From Streptomyces scopuliridis RB72 (GTDB taxonomy: Bacteria; Actinomycetota; Actinomycetes; Streptomycetales; Streptomycetaceae): a DNA stretch of 64,000 nucleotides. The stretch is taken from NCBI RefSeq assembly GCF_000718095.1, contig NZ_JOEI01000016.1:148785-212784 (forward strand), read 5' to 3'. Positions 63,518 to 64,000 of the stretch are shown here, piece after piece. The notes under the pieces were generated by a model. It made no database searches. It was given only the letters and a program-made list of their open reading frames with translations, and was not told the DNA's origin. Made by a program: the position numbers and the translations under genes. Position 1 is the first letter of the stretch. Each line of letters opens with the position of its first letter.

Positions 63518-64000
63518 ATGCTCACTGACAGTGGACTTGCGCACGACGTCTACGACCAGGGCCCGCCCTGGCTGCCCCTCACGAGGATCCCGCTCCCGCA
63601 CAGGCCGGAGGCGGCTCCCAAGGCCCGCCGTCACGCCCGTGATGTCCTCGCGCTGCGCCGGGTGGACAGTGAACTGATCGCCACCGTCGAGCTCGCGGTC
63701 AGTGAACTCGTCACCAACGCGGTACGGCACGGCATCTGCCTCTGCGGCTGCACCCGCGGCCCGGTTTCCCTCACCCTGCTGCGGACAGGGGGCCGCCTCC
63801 GGGTCGAGGTCGCCGATCCGTCCCGTACGCCCCCGAGGTGGCCCACGGGGATCGAGTCGGTCGACGCGGAGGCGGAGGAGGGCCGGGGGCTGCTGCTGGT
63901 CACGGCCCTGGCGGCGGACTGGGGCGACCAGGCGGGCGCCACGCGGGGAAAGGTGGTGTGGTGCGAGTTCGCCCCCGCCGCCCCGGCCCCTCGCGCCCCC
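63518..64000 (+). CDS. RsbW-like ATP-binding protein (3' partial)
   Basis: A GHKL-type ATP-binding protein, 161 residues seen before the window ends. ATG at 63518. The N box ELAVSELVTNAVRHG and the later EEGRGLLLVTALA (G-box region) match the anti-sigma-factor kinase fold of RsbW/SpoIIAB relatives, of which Streptomyces has many. A Cys-rich insert (GICLCGCTRG) lies between. It may control a sigma factor by binding or kinase action; the partner is not in the window. Confidence 0.85.
   Translation, partial: MLTDSGLAHDVYDQGPPWLPLTRIPLPHRPEAAPKARRHARDVLALRRVDSELIATVELAVSELVTNAVRHGICLCGCTRGPVSLTLLRTGGRLRVEVADPSRTPPRWPTGIESVDAEAEEGRGLLLVTALAADWGDQAGATRGKVVWCEFAPAAPAPRAP

Overview
The window is about 64 kb of a Streptomyces (or very close actinomycete) chromosome. 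GC is very high with third-position G/C bias, starts are often GTG or TTG behind GGAGG-type sites, and the left end carries the familiar Streptomyces order hppA - lipoprotein - methyltransferase - small membrane protein - topA - membrane/thymidylate kinase fusion (tmk) - DNA polymerase III delta' (holB) - secreted serine hydrolase - tRNA-Thr(CGU). No species call is made.

Bases 14701-38903 are an accessory block built on the tRNA-Thr gene at 14701-14777. A 43-bp copy of the tRNA 3' half recurs exactly at 26329-26371 and 38861-38903, giving two tandem islands of 11.6 and 12.5 kb. Neither encodes a recognisable integrase, yet their right ends share a 28-bp motif at the same 53-bp distance from the core. 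Island 1 carries a primase-helicase of the TOTE conflict type with an Lsr2-like tail, a UvrD-like helicase, a frameshifted helicase-associated gene, a PIN-toxin/antitoxin pair and small hypothetical genes. Island 2 carries a DUF3800-like protein with a 633-residue partner of unknown function, an AfsR-like regulator diverging from an NB-ARC/TPR (NLR-like) protein, a glycosyltransferase-like pair, and a short protein. The N terminus of the NLR-like protein and the C terminus of the short protein share an amyloid-signalling-like motif, so they look like sensor and effector.

Bases 39027-43100 hold a large secreted GH87-like glucanase and a deletion scar where the 5' parts of a MarR-type gene and a metallophosphoesterase gene were lost together.

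Bases 43129-55744 form a second possible conflict or cell-death region. A five-gene operon ends in a Ycf46-like AAA+ ATPase and diverges from a caspase-like protease. Facing that protease is an Xre/ParS-type antitoxin - RES toxin - CHAT protease operon.

The right end (56068-64000) returns to ordinary chromosomal genes: a PGRP/amidase, a SigE-family sigma factor with a membrane partner, a family A DNA polymerase, a quinone-oxidoreductase-like enzyme and the start of an RsbW-like ATP-binding protein.
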